Notes under the pieces: generated by a model
What the model was told of the DNA's origin: nothing
The model's database searches: none
Seen by the model: the letters and a program-made list of their open reading frames with translations, nothing else
DNA from: Gymnopus androsaceus JB14
Taxonomy: Eukaryota > Basidiomycota > Agaricomycetes > Agaricales > Omphalotaceae
Direction: 5' to 3'
DNA: 64,000 nucleotides
Assembly (NCBI GenBank): GCA_009733575.1
Contig: ML769617.1
Location: 1 to 64,000, forward strand
Translations under genes and position numbers: made by a program
Shown here: positions 34,380 to 45,540 of the stretch, piece by piece
Position numbering within the stretch: the first letter of the stretch is position 1
How the letters are laid out: each line of letters begins with the position of its first letter

Positions 34380-34961
34380 TTATCTTGCTAGGTCTGGGTC
34401 ATATTTCACAGAAATAAGTCTTTTTTGGGCTGGATTCATCTCTGTGCCTTTGGATAACCTTTTTCTGCTTCCTCATCTGCTGCAGACCAGTCCGGGCCTT
34501 TCCCGGCAGGCACCTTATTTTCATTTCCATGCGCGGACTTTGCTCCTTGCGGTGCCATATTCTCATTGATTCACTTTGCGCTGTTGCACCTACAGCTACC
34601 CTGGTGTGTTCTGGTAGTTAAATACTGCCCTTCTGCACAGCTAGGTCGCATTTTTGCCCTAGTATACCAGCTTGTTTTCACCCCTGTAGTCTTTGATCCA
34701 AGCTTGTAGCTTTAGCTTGCTTGTTGATCATTTTGCTGCATTCAAGAATCCGAACTCAACTTCTGTCCTCTATATCCATATTCTCTGCCTCCTCTCACTC
34801 TTACACTAATTTTGTGCTTCAAATTTATCATAGTGTGCCGTGTAAATCGCACTAGTTGTAAACCATCTAATCAACCACCACCGCCACCATCCCAATCACG
34901 CCTCCTCTTCCACAATCTCATTGAGCATCATGTTATCTGCAACCACATTCTCTTCCACTGA

Positions 34962-36358
34962 TACACATCATTGCAAGAGACCATTGTCTTGCCTGGTTTG
35001 AAGCTGGAAGTTCATGGACATGGTGATGTGGTTATTCGCATCAAGGCAAATCAACGGAAGGATTCATTTGTGCTCATGCTAGCTTCTTGTTGGCATGTGC
35101 CTAACATCCCTTCTGATCTGTTCTCTGTTCCACGGGCACTTTCTTACCATTATTCTGTGATGTTTTCAGAAAAGAATCCACATTTTCTTGTTCCGGCCAT
35201 TTCATGGAAAGAATCTCCTTCTTGGCCAAAATATTTTCCATTAATTTGTGTTGGTATGCTCTTTTACTTATCCTGTGAATTTGTTTCTCCCTTGCCTCCT
35301 CCTGAAGCTCCCATCATTGTTATGAATGCCATTGCTTCTGATTCTTTTCACCACTCTCATTCACCTTCACCTTCACATTGTTCTTATGATTCTGTTGAAT
35401 CTTTCTATTCTCAATCTTTTGGTGATAATTCTGATATATCTTCAGAACATTCTAGTTATTCTTTGGTTGATAGCGATTCAGACCAATCTTCTCCCAACTT
35501 TCCCTCTTCCTCTCCACATCTTTCTTCATATTCTGATTACTCTCAGCCTTGCTCTGAGTATTATTCTGAATTTTCTGATGTTCCTGATGTTTTGGATGGG
35601 AATGATTCTTATGGGGGTGAAGACTTTGGTTCTTCTGCATCTTCTGTTCATTCCAATGCTTCTTATGGGGGTGATGATTATACTTCTGTTGGTCTTAATT
35701 CTCCTGTTTCTCTAACTTCATCCCCAACTCCTCCTTCTGCATGTGCACCTACTTCTGCTGCAGTTCTTACTGATACTTTTGATGATGATCCTTGGGGTTT
35801 TCTACCTGGCCTGTCCTACCCTTACTATTCTCCACCAAATGCTCAGACATATGTTCAACCATCAAACTTTGCCACTTACTCCATTTCCCAACCATCCTAC
35901 ACTTTTCCAGATCCATCATACTGTTTCTCAAACTCATGTACTGCTTATTCTGCACATGTGCAGCCTCCATCTTACTCCATTCCTTACTCTTCACAGTCTC
36001 AATTTATCCCTATTTCCACCACTGTGAACTATCCAACATCTTTTACTTATCCTGTTCAGCCTTCAAAACATCTGGTTAAATCTGTTCAGTTTTCTCCTTC
36101 AACCCAAGTTATTCTTTATTCAGCACCAACTCCTTATTATTCTGTCCCAGAGCTTGTTGCCCATTCATCTCCCAACTTTTATTCTATGCTTTTAGCTCCT
36201 CCTGATCCTCCACCATCTTACAATCCTGCTTATGTGAATTCTCTCCATTACTCTTCCAAACTCTTACCCATCTGCAGTACTAATTGGGCAAATTGTCCTC
36301 CATCACGTCCTCCCAATCCACTCTGTTTCCTTGACCATCATACTCCAGTTCATTGATT
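34962..36358 (+). CDS. Ser/Tyr/Pro-rich protein of the non-autonomous element
   Basis: A single open frame of about 465 codons fills the element's interior. Its first ~100 residues resemble the end of a copia protease domain: LEVHGHGDVVIRI, then WHVPNIPSDLFSVPRAL, like the G-G-V and YVPNL-NLLSV blocks. The DSG catalytic motif is not in the frame. The remaining ~350 residues are low-complexity, rich in Ser, Tyr, Pro and Asp (repeats of SYGGDD, YSE, PSYS). No ATG opens the frame (upstream stop at 34959), so expression would need an intron or upstream exon. The long open frame despite 5 % LTR divergence is notable. Confidence 0.6.
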
Positions 36359-36650
36359 CTCAATTATGGGGGTGCATTCTTCCAGTTATCTTACCTTCTT
36401 GTTGTTTCTTGTTGTCCCAGGACTACTTTCTGTGTGGTTTCTTCCATTGTATGATGCAGGGTGTGTGTTGGAACTCATCCTTTTCCGGTAACATCTAACT
36501 TAGTCATCTACTCACACAGTCACATCGTCCTAGTTAGTCCATACTTTATCCAATACTTCCATCTATATATCTGCAGTATTGCCCTATAGACTCCATGTCT
36601 CTCCCATATCCTTAGTCCAACAATAACTACAAGCATACTATTGCAATGAT

Positions 36651-38084
36651 TGCTGTGCTGGCTTCATCTCAGGGATTCCCATGGGATGCCTAGGAATTTG
36701 CCCAGGGATTCTCATTGGACAGTGTCTCCCCATATTTTTCAATTTTTTCCGTCACTTTTGGTGGTTTATTTAACTTATTTAGGGCCTTGGGCCCACTCAG
36801 CTCACCGGAAAGCCTCATATTTTAATTTAACTATGAGTATACTACATTGAAACTTACCTGGCAACTGTTGGATTTGATTTTTGCCGAGTGCCGTTGCTCG
36901 CCACGGCTTCCAATTGGAAATTAGTAATTACTGTATATAAGCCCGCCTGTAGTACATTGATCCCCCATCCGTTTGCCTCCCGACTCCCACTACGAGGCTC
37001 AAACGGAATATATCGTTTGACTCCCCCTTTTTTCGAGTGACGCCGTACCCGTGTATCCCAACAGCAACAGTGAAGTCTGTCAACAATTGAGCAGTGGGCA
37101 GTGCGTTAATCACCCGATAATGGAGAAGGGAGTCAAGGATTGCCAAGTATGGTTTGTGTGTATTGACAATGGCAGCATTGAGAGTTTTGCATAATGGAAG
37201 GGCTTACATAATTCTCAACTGTGGCAGTACATGGTGCCACTTGAAACCAAACACAAGCAAGCATCATTGCAACAAGCAGGTGACGCGGCGCTTAAATATG
37301 CATATGTATGGCACTCTGAATGAGCAAGAACTCGAGTTGTTTCAAGGAGAGGAAAATTCCTGGGACAACCAGAATGAGCACTGGAATGGGTAATAACTCG
37401 GATGTGTTAGAGGGAGGCAATCAATGAGAAGATGTGTGTCCAATGGCTTGGAAAACTTTACTTTCACAAGTTCTCGTAACATGTAATGTGCTCCCAAGAA
37501 CTATGACACTTCACAATACGTAATGCTGACCTCAGAAGATGATTTTTCCAAGATTGTAATGCAATTAGTATATTGGACAATTTTCAGTACTAAAAGCAGA
37601 AAAATTCCGCCATGGAATTCAGTTGGTAATTCAATGCCACGTCTGATTGCATTCGAAAAAAATGGCAGGCCTAGCTGCCATCACAAAGAGAACTAGTTGG
37701 GTATGCATAATGCATAACAATGACCCTTTAACATCAGGCCTCATGAAATGTAGGCATAATGCGCAATCCCAGGGAGCTTTTGGTCAAAATTATCTTTTTT
37801 CCCACAGTGTCATCTGCATGCTGTTTGTGGACATCCGACAACTACCCCACATTCATTCAAAATGTTGTGTGATAGCAGGGATTTTATGTTTCCTGCCCTC
37901 TCCAAGGTACCGTTCCAGCCTTCTGATCACATAATATCTGTAAATAGACTTGGTATAATTTTGAGCTCCTGGAGTCTATACTGACCAAATCAGGGGCTGC
38001 GCAAATTTTGGACATTTTCAGGGCCCCACAAATGCCCTTCAATGGGGTCAGCATCATCTGTAAGAAAATTGGTGAGCACTTGGT
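36651..38084. other. No recognisable gene
   Basis: Contains only short frames (37154-37393 plus, 36928-37146 minus, 37647-37934 plus) without motifs. A TATA-like gtatataag lies at 36932. Nothing else is supported. Confidence 0.35.
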
Positions 38085-38262
38085 AAGGGTGGACACGACT
38101 CCAGGTCCCGGTTTACCAGGACCTGTGATGCCGGTAACCGGAGGACAAAACTAGTGACCTGCAACCAGTTCCAAACCCATGGGAAACTGGTTAACCAGTA
38201 CCGGGACCTGCCACAGGTAAACCGGCCGGTACCTGTGTAACCTGCCCATACTAGGGCACTCA
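38085..38262. repeat. Possible small foldback element
   Basis: Edges ggtcccggtttacc (left) and ggtaaaccggccggtacc (right) are roughly inverted, and the interior has more ccgg/ggtaacc words. It may be a short MITE, but the arms are imperfect and no target duplication is clear. Confidence 0.35.
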
Positions 38263-38497
38263 CTAGTAATAATAATATTTTTACTAACATTAGTACTTAT
38301 ACTGGTACTAGTATGTTTGTATTAGATTCTAGCACCAATGTTAGTACTAAATTCAAAGACTGGTAAGTATCCAGCCATTATTGGTACAGTATTCAATACA
38401 ATATCAGTGGTAATAATACCAAAATATTTGGATAATGTCTTTTGACATGGAGATAAGATCCAAATAAGATCTCTATGCTACTGTATGCACTATCACT

Positions 38498-39001
38498 CAA
38501 GAGGCTGCAAACTTTCAAAAAGTTTACCACAGGTTGAACTTTTTGGAACCAGCCTTTTGGTCAGACTAACTAACTATGTAAGCATTCCCACACACCATAT
38601 ATGGTATATCAAGATTAGATATTGTATCTTTCTGCCTCAGAGCTACCAGTTAAACTATCCCAAGCTTTTTTTGGTGACATCTATGGAATATATATATTAT
38701 GAATCTTGAATGGACACTTTGTAAAAAATATTATCACTGAAGTGTACTATCTAATAGTATCTAATACTATGTGACTAGTGTGACAGAAAGGTGACTGTGG
38801 TCTTTAAAAATGACTAGAAATGAAGGAATCATGAGAGGACCTCAATTAGACATCTGGTGGTAAATATAATAGACTAAGGAGGCCCAAAAAATGCCCCAAA
38901 TCAACCATTTAGAGGGGTGCCGAACTTTTTTTTTTTCTGGCCTGAAGGCCAGACTAACGAACCAACCCCCGGTTGGGCACTTATTTATTTGCAGCCCCTT
39001 G
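38498..39001 (+). mobile_element. hAT-type MITE family M2, copy 1 (504 bp)
   Basis: Ends CAAGAGGCTGCAAA and, inverted, CAAGGGGCTGCAAA. The exact 8-bp duplication ctatcact flanks it (38490-38497 and 39002-39009). It aligns end to end with 44663-45165 in the opposite orientation. No protein is encoded. The 8-bp duplication points to hAT mobilisation. Confidence 0.9.
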
Positions 39002-39328
39002 CTATCACTGCTACTATAGCTGCTTATATGCATCTTAATGCCACCTCTATTATCTTACTTACTATTAATTAAGCTACTATTGGCAAAGTATTAGTACTAT
39101 TACTGTACCATTTCGATCAACTGTTCATCCAGGATGACGCATGACACCTCGGCGCCGTCAGTTCATTGGTTCAGTGCTATCAATGATGCATGACGGATCA
39201 AACTTTGAGTTCACCAGTTCAGTGCCAGTTCCAAAGCGCCAATGGAACTACGTATGTGTTACTAGCTTATCGTAATAAGTATCAATTCACGATGGTTCAT
39301 CGTGGGCTCTAGATCGTGCATCATTTTT

Positions 39329-41367
39329 ATGCATTCCTTTGATCCCCAAAAAATTTTATTCCTCGACGAAATGGCAACCACTTCCGATCTCGCCAATCTC
39401 AATAACCAAAAGTGGCCAATTGTGTCACCTACTATCCGAAAAGCTGCACGAAAGATCTTCGCGATCCCAAAAAATATCAAAGCATCCGTTCTTCCATCTC
39501 CTACATTAAACATTACTGCTTTACTTGCATTCGACCTCGCTCCTATACCAAATACAGCACAAAATCAGACATCCATATGTACATTCTTCAGTAAAGAGCC
39601 CCCTGTCCAGCCAAACGAAACCCATTTGAAGCTATTGCGCACTCTTCCCCTTCCCACTCCAGAAATCATAAAAAAGCTTGAAACCGCCTCTAGGCAGGAA
39701 TGGCTCAACGGTGCACAGTCTATCATGTACGCACATATTGGACAACATGAGCTATTCCCTCTATGGATTGTATCCCTTTGGGGTTGCATCCTGTCGATCA
39801 GAGAGCATCGAAAAATCTGGTACAAGCCATCTCAGTGGGTAGAGAAACAGGTGAACCAGTATAAAAACCCCACTCGCCAACAGGATGCAGCTGTAACCAC
39901 AACACTTCTCCGAAGCACTCCATTCGCTCTAAAATCATCGGCCTATGGCAGTGATACCTTCCCTGCACTTTCGCGACTCCTCGGAAATCAGTGGGCGAAT
40001 ACGTCGTTGATGGATAACATGCTCAACAATCTTATGCGACGGATTGCAGCTGAAGCACAATTTTCAGGAAAGGTCATTGAACAGAACAGTGATTTCGGGA
40101 ATAAACTCCACCTACTATCAGCTGTGAGTCCAGTCGAGCCTTATGTATTCGGCAGATTGGAGATGGCTCCGAAATATCGGTGATGACATTTTCCATGGGG
40201 GGAAGATCATGGTCACCGTTGTCCATCTCGGATGCTGGACAGGAGACAGAATGAAGGAGGGAATCGCACATTGGGTACCACTCATCATTAACGGAGCCAG
40301 CGGAGAAATTCTGTACGGCGACTCATTAGCACTAGACCAATTGATGCCACCGACACTAGAACAAGCTATACAGACCTGGAAAGAGTGTCATATGCCTCGC
40401 ATCTTCACAACTGCAACCCTTCCCGTCACCCGTCAAACTGATACGCACTCCTGTGGATTCATTGCAATAAACGCGCTGGAGAAATTCTTTATCTCTTGGG
40501 TTGAGCTGGCACATCCTGGAGAGATGGAAAGTCTGTGTCTACAGATCTTCAATCACACCCTTTCTCGGTGTCTAGACTATGTGAGTGTTCACTTCTACTC
40601 CAGACCTTCAGTCACTCATAAGACGACAGGAAGTTGATCCTTCAGAAGACAAGAGCACAGATGATAGTGACGGTGATGATGATGAGCCCGAGCTTCCATC
40701 GATCACCACAAGAGCCAGCGAAGCCTTTACATTCTTCTACCCCATCCCAACACAAACGACAGCCATGAAACGAAATATATCTGATGAGTATGCCCCAACA
40801 CCAAATCCAAGTCCATCCAAAAAACACACACAGATGCTTGACATCCAACGTGCCCAGTCCATCCCTCCATTCGTGCTTTCGACCACACCCAGAAGAAACT
40901 CCTCCGACAGTGGCAGTTCATTCGGGGACACTGGAAGCAATAGCAATACGGATATATCGGAATCCAATAACCCAGCTGCCGATGCCCAACCCATTGCTTC
41001 CTTGAGTACCGCATCCTTTTTATCCAGTGTCGCTTCCTCTAGTATGACTTCATCTGCTGGAGAAACGAAAAAAAGCACGCTGGATGGGTTCTTTTTCAAA
41101 CAAACAATCGATGAGTACCGTGCTGCGATGAAGCAAGAGGCAGAGGAGTTCAATGACCTGGCTGAAAAGAAGGCATTAGAAGTGCAGTGGGACACAGATG
41201 AACGCAAGAGGAAGGAAAAGGAGCAGAGCAGAAAGGTGTCAAAGAAATATAGAGACAAGAAGCGAGAGGAGAAAATAAAGAATGGCTGGGAACCAAACAC
41301 AAGTCGCAAACGAGTGAGTGAGATTCATTCATTCATCAATACGGAAAAGACTGACAATTATCATTAG
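39329..41367 (+). pseudogene. Ulp1-type (C48) cysteine protease gene, two +1 shifts
   Basis: Protein begins near MHSFDPQKILFLDEM (39329; MATTSDLANLNN at 39371 is an alternative). The protease core shows a catalytic His in AHWVPLIINGASG, Asp in EILYGDSLAL, and Gln-Cys in RQTDTHSCGFIAINALEKF (about 40265-40480). This is the H-D-Q-C arrangement of SUMO proteases. A long acidic/Ser-rich region and a basic coiled tail (ERKRKEKEQSRKVSKKYRDKKREEKIK) follow, ending at 41367. The frame changes near 40140 and near 40585, each time as if one base were extra; introns there would be 32 and 23 nt and do not fit the frame. The likely role is an element-encoded deSUMOylase-like protein. Confidence 0.78.
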
Positions 41368-41373
41368 AAATTA

Positions 41374-43557
41374 ATGGCGGCAGATGATACATCTGAAGAT
41401 CTAAACGTAGCAGAGCACTCTCGACCTCGCCACCAGTTTTTAGATGATGCAATGGCAAAGAAACAGGCAAAGCGACATGCACCACTTGGACGAAAACGCC
41501 AGAAAACCCACACCAAAGCTACACTCAACAACTACTTCGACCCACTCATCTGGTGTCACATCGAGGCTGCTGTAAAGAAAGCTGGACGTCCGTGGCGGCC
41601 TGCAGATATTGCGAGAGTAGCCAAGCAGCAGAATCCACAGCTATTCGCAACTCTCACTGAGCAGGTAGTCGGGAGATGGATTGATAAAGAAGCACGAGCA
41701 CAGGGCAAGTTCGCATGGACAGCCCAGGTGCAGAAACATATTAAATTGGGTATGGCACCTGGGTCAGACAGCATGGGTCGTAAAGGAATCCTAGTAAGTA
41801 TAAAGCTTACTGTTAAATTGTAGCTGCTCACCCATTATTATACAGAACGGCTACGAGGACATCTGCAAAAAGATCAACAATCAGCTCCACGCCCTTCGAA
41901 ATGCTGGAGTCGCTCTTCACCTTCCAGAAGTTTGTGCAATCATGATCGCAGTCTTCACCCAGCATGCTCCCGAGCTATTTGATGTTGACCTTGGCAATGG
42001 CACCAAATTCCGCTGTTCCAACGCATGGGTCCAGAAATACCTTCATGAACAACTTGGATGGAGCTTGCGAGCTTGCACTCGTGCTGCCCAGAAACTTCCT
42101 GACAACTACGAAGAGATTTTATTAGAGGCGTATCTTCATGAAGCATGGATTATTCGAAATCACCACATAATGGCAGAGCTACGGGTCAATACTGATCAGA
42201 CCCAAACAGTTTATCAGCCGGGGACAAAGTTTAGCTGGAACGCGACTGGTGAAAAGCAGGTGAACATTGTAGGGAAGGATGATAAACGAGCTTTCACGCT
42301 GGTGCCCTCAATTTCTGCCAGTGGTGACGTCCTTCCAATGCAGGCAATATACTCTGGAGGAACGAAAGCATCCTGTCTGAGCTCCAAAGCAGACCACTAC
42401 GAGGAGGCACAGAAGTTAGGATTTTTACTAGAACCGTCATGCACAGATACGTACTGGTCCACAATCGAGACAATGAAGAGTCTGGTCAACAAAGTCATTG
42501 CTCCGTATTTCGACTCGAAGAAGGCTGAACTCGGAATCAGAAAGCCTGAGGATCAGTCATCAATCTGGAAGATCGACTGTTGGTCTATCCATAAATCAAA
42601 AGAGTTTCTCGCATGGATGAAAGCAACTCACCCAAATATTATCGTCATCTTTGTCCCTGGAAATTGCACCTGCATATTCCAACCACTAGATGTTGGTATA
42701 CAGTGCATGCTCAAGTTGAGCATGAAGCATTCAGCGCAGCGCGATGCGGTCACCGAGGTAATCCATCAGATGGATGAAGCCAACAAGTTGGATGAAGCTG
42801 CACCAATCAAGCTTGATACTTCTGTTGCCACATTGTGCAATTGATCCCTTCAGTGGATCGTCCAAGCCTTTCACGACATTAATAAGCCTCAGTTGGTTAA
42901 AAAGGTACATGCTCCTTACCCATTCATCAATGAATTTGACCAATACATTTATAGGCCTTTGAGCTGTGTAAAGTTGGAGAGTTGGGGTTGAACTTGTCAC
43001 AGGAAAATATGACGTCGCCCGACGCCCTAAAGCGACTTCGTGAGCTCTCAAGAACACATCCCAAGCTCTTTGAACAGCTTACCGTGGATGAAATCATGCC
43101 GCACACCTACACCAAAGCCAGGGCATCAAAACCGAAAAAGGACCGTGTATCGCAGTGAAAAGTGAAGGCTGAGGTGGAGGTTGAGAACGAGGACCAAAAT
43201 GACGATGACGAACCGGCATTCTCACCTGACTTCGATGACAGCTGTGATATCCCACTAGATGCACTGGTCAAGCATATCATTACTGAAGAGCCAATTGAAG
43301 GGCTGATGGTTGGTGATGACGGTTCCCTGCAGCGTAGCGTCGATGAAGTTCCAGAGGATGCCGAGTTGGAGTTGCCGTCAGGGAGTGCCAATACAGCCCT
43401 GGATGAGTGGGCCGCTAAACCAGTTGCTCACAGCCGGTCAGGACGTGTATTACGACCAAGCGTGTGGTATCAGAAAGATTGGATCTTTACGGCGGATAGC
43501 GATGGGAATGAAGATGAGAAGCAGAAGAGAAAGGGAAAGGAACGTGTGGGAAAATGA
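41374..43557 (+). pseudogene. Pogo-type DDE_1 transposase, two in-frame TGA codons
   Basis: Exons 41374-41793, 41846-42904 and 42955-43557 give 694 codons with matching phases and good splice sites. The N-terminal part has a helix-turn-helix (RPADIARVAKQQNPQLFATL... VVGRWIDKE) like CENP-B/pogo proteins. The DDE_1 catalytic core shows Asp in NTDQTQ, Asp in IDCWSIHKSKEF and Asp in FQPLDVGIQ. Stop codons TGA at 42842-42844 and 43156-43158 lie in otherwise open frame; both are one C-to-T change from CGA. The gene starts 7 bp after the Ulp1 stop, so the two may share regulation. Confidence 0.88.
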
Positions 43558-44026
43558 TTTGAAGTGGTTGACGTGGCCCAATCTTGTTGTACTAGGTTAA
43601 AGTAAGGTATAAGTTACGCTTTTGGTGTTCGAAACTTCGAGCCTATGCACGTAAGTAAGGGTGGTTGAGCTTGAGACCTGCACAACCGGAGGCTGCCCCA
43701 GCATGGCAGAAGGATGCAGCGCCGTGAAGGATTGGTATACTTATATACTTACCCAACCGAACCGAGTTCCTGCCTGCCGTCTGCAATATGATGGGCTGTA
43801 TCATTTATTGATACCGTACATGATACCGCAATACCGCAGTGATACCGTATGTGATAGTACGACTGTGCGCAACCATGCGCAACGTGCATGCGCAAAAATG
43901 ACCTAAAAACATGGCAAACAATTTTTCAGTTCAGAGACGGATATGATGCATGACGAACTGGGATTTTCGTTCAGTTCAGAGCCGTCCATGACACATGACT
44001 GAACAGTTGATCGAAATGGTACAGTA

Positions 44027-44662
44027 TACTACTACTAGTTACTACTAACTTAGTAAGTAGGTACTGTATAATTACAACCTAAAGTGCCTGGGTTTTATGC
44101 GTTACGGTGAGAACTTCAAAAAGTGGAGTTCTCAGGCCAAAAATTAGTGTTACAGAAAATTTTTCTGGTGTTTTTTGGGCATTTTGGCGCAATTTTTGGA
44201 ACTTTGAGTTACTATTTTGCAAAATTCAAAGTTCCTTGAACCCCGTTATGCGTTACAATTTTCAAAATGACCAAGTTCCCAGGGACCGTGTTACAGTTAT
44301 GGGAACTTTAGGTCGTAATTATACAGTACTGTAAGTAAACACTGCAACTCAAGTATATACTTACTTTACAGCATCACTGGGAAGTAGTTACTGTAAGTAA
44401 GCACTACAACTCAAATAGAATACATACTATACTACTGGTAAGTATTGTAAGTAAAGCATTGTAAGTAAATACTTACCTACTTATATGGAAAATTGCACTG
44501 GTGCACTACCAGTTTGCACTGGTTTTTATCGGTTCTTTCAAATTCCAAATCCTAGAAAACCGGAAACTGCACTGCAGTACAGTGCAGTGCAGTTTCCGGT
44601 TTTCAGCGGTTATATGAACCGCAATTTTAAATCCTAAATAGGAATTATTTGGAAAGTGAGTG
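44027..44662. other. Intergenic DNA with a perfect 21-bp-stem hairpin
   Basis: No gene is seen. At 44556-44603 a perfect inverted repeat has 21-bp arms (aaaaccggaaactgcactgc... ) and a 6-nt loop. The surrounding sequence carries further ccagtt/actgg words, suggesting the remains of a foldback element. Confidence 0.6.
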
Positions 44663-45165
44663 CAAGGGGCTGCAAATAATTAAGCGCCCAACCGGGGGGT
44701 CGGTTAGTTAGTCCGGCCATCAGACCAGAAAAAAAAAAAGTTTGACACCCTTCTAAATGGGTGATTTGGGGCATTTTCGGGCCTCCTTAGTCTATCATAT
44801 TTACCACCAGATGTCTGACTGAGCTCCTCTCATGATTCCTTCATTTCTAGTCATTTTTAAGGACCACAGTCACCTTTCTGTCACACTAGTCACATAGTAT
44901 TAGATACTATTAGATAGTACACTTCTCTGATAATATTTCTTACAAAGTGTCCATTCAAGATTCATAGTATATATATTCCATAGATATCACCAAAAAAAAA
45001 CTTGGCATAGTAACTAGTAGCTCTGAGGCAGAAAGATACAATATCTAATCTTGATATACCATATATGGCGCGTGGGAATGCTTACGTAGTTAGTTAGTCC
45101 GACCAAAAGGCTGGTTCCGAAAAGTTCGACCTGCGGTCAACTTTTTGAAAGTTTGCAGCCCCTTG
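44663..45165 (-). mobile_element. hAT-type MITE family M2, copy 2 (503 bp)
   Basis: Inverse-oriented copy of 38498-39001. It begins CAAGGGGCTGCAAATAATT and ends with the inverse of the same motif. The exact 8-bp duplication agtgagtg flanks it (44655-44662 and 45166-45173). Each copy has its own target duplication, so they are two independent insertions, not the arms of one large element. Confidence 0.9.
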
Positions 45166-45540
45166 AGTGAGTGTAGCAGTCTCGCAAAAGGTTTTTGTGT
45201 TCCCATGGGGGTTACCAGATTCAATTATGCTTTCACTGGACTTATTTTGCCAAATTCCAAATGGAATGTAGCTTAAATAATATATATACAGTACAGCCCC
45301 TATACTTTGGTTTTACTTCAAGTCATAACTTATAAGGAGCCTGAAATAGAACAGCACAACATGGAACACATGGTACAATCAGGATGTTGAACCTGAAAAT
45401 GGGTCACACTAGCATAAAGAAAACCCCTGACATGATCCAATGCCAGAAAAATGACTAAATAAGTAAGAGCTGTAAGAGGATTGTGCCATCTGTGTAGCAA
45501 TGTAACTTACAACATAAACATGCCAACATGAGATTCTTCA

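Larger units (their letters stand above)
34210..36622 (+). mobile_element. Short non-autonomous copia-type element (2.4 kb)
   Basis: Two 157-bp LTRs (34210-34366 and 36466-36622) begin TGTTGGAACTC and end AGTCCAACA, with eight differences (about 5 %). The 5-bp target duplication ataac flanks them (34205-34209 and 36623-36627), and the surrounding DNA is the ~175-bp satellite. Right after the 5' LTR, GGTTATGG starts a copia-type primer site. No integrase, RT or RNase H is encoded, so mobility would need help from another element. Confidence 0.88.
39103..44024 (+). mobile_element. Pogo-like DNA transposon (4.9 kb) carrying a Ulp1 gene
   Basis: Perfect 25-bp terminal inverted repeats (39103-39127 and 44000-44024) begin CTGTACCATTTCGATCAACT. 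TA lies on each side (39101-39102 and 44025-44026), the Tc1/mariner/pogo target. Subterminal words tgatgcatgacg and catgacacatga recur at both ends (39130-39195 and 43935-44000) and may bind transposase. The interior holds a Ulp1-type protease gene and a DDE transposase gene, both plus strand. The interior up to 43560-43930 otherwise shows no gene. Confidence 0.9.

Noticed and set aside
40124..40155. A 32-nt intron (gtgagt...cag) repairing the Ulp1 frame
   Set aside because: Too short for splicing, and removing it does not give the frame of the downstream protease part.
38498..45165. One large transposon with ~500-bp terminal inverted repeats
   Set aside because: Each arm has its own terminal repeats and its own 8-bp target duplication, so the arms are separate MITE insertions.
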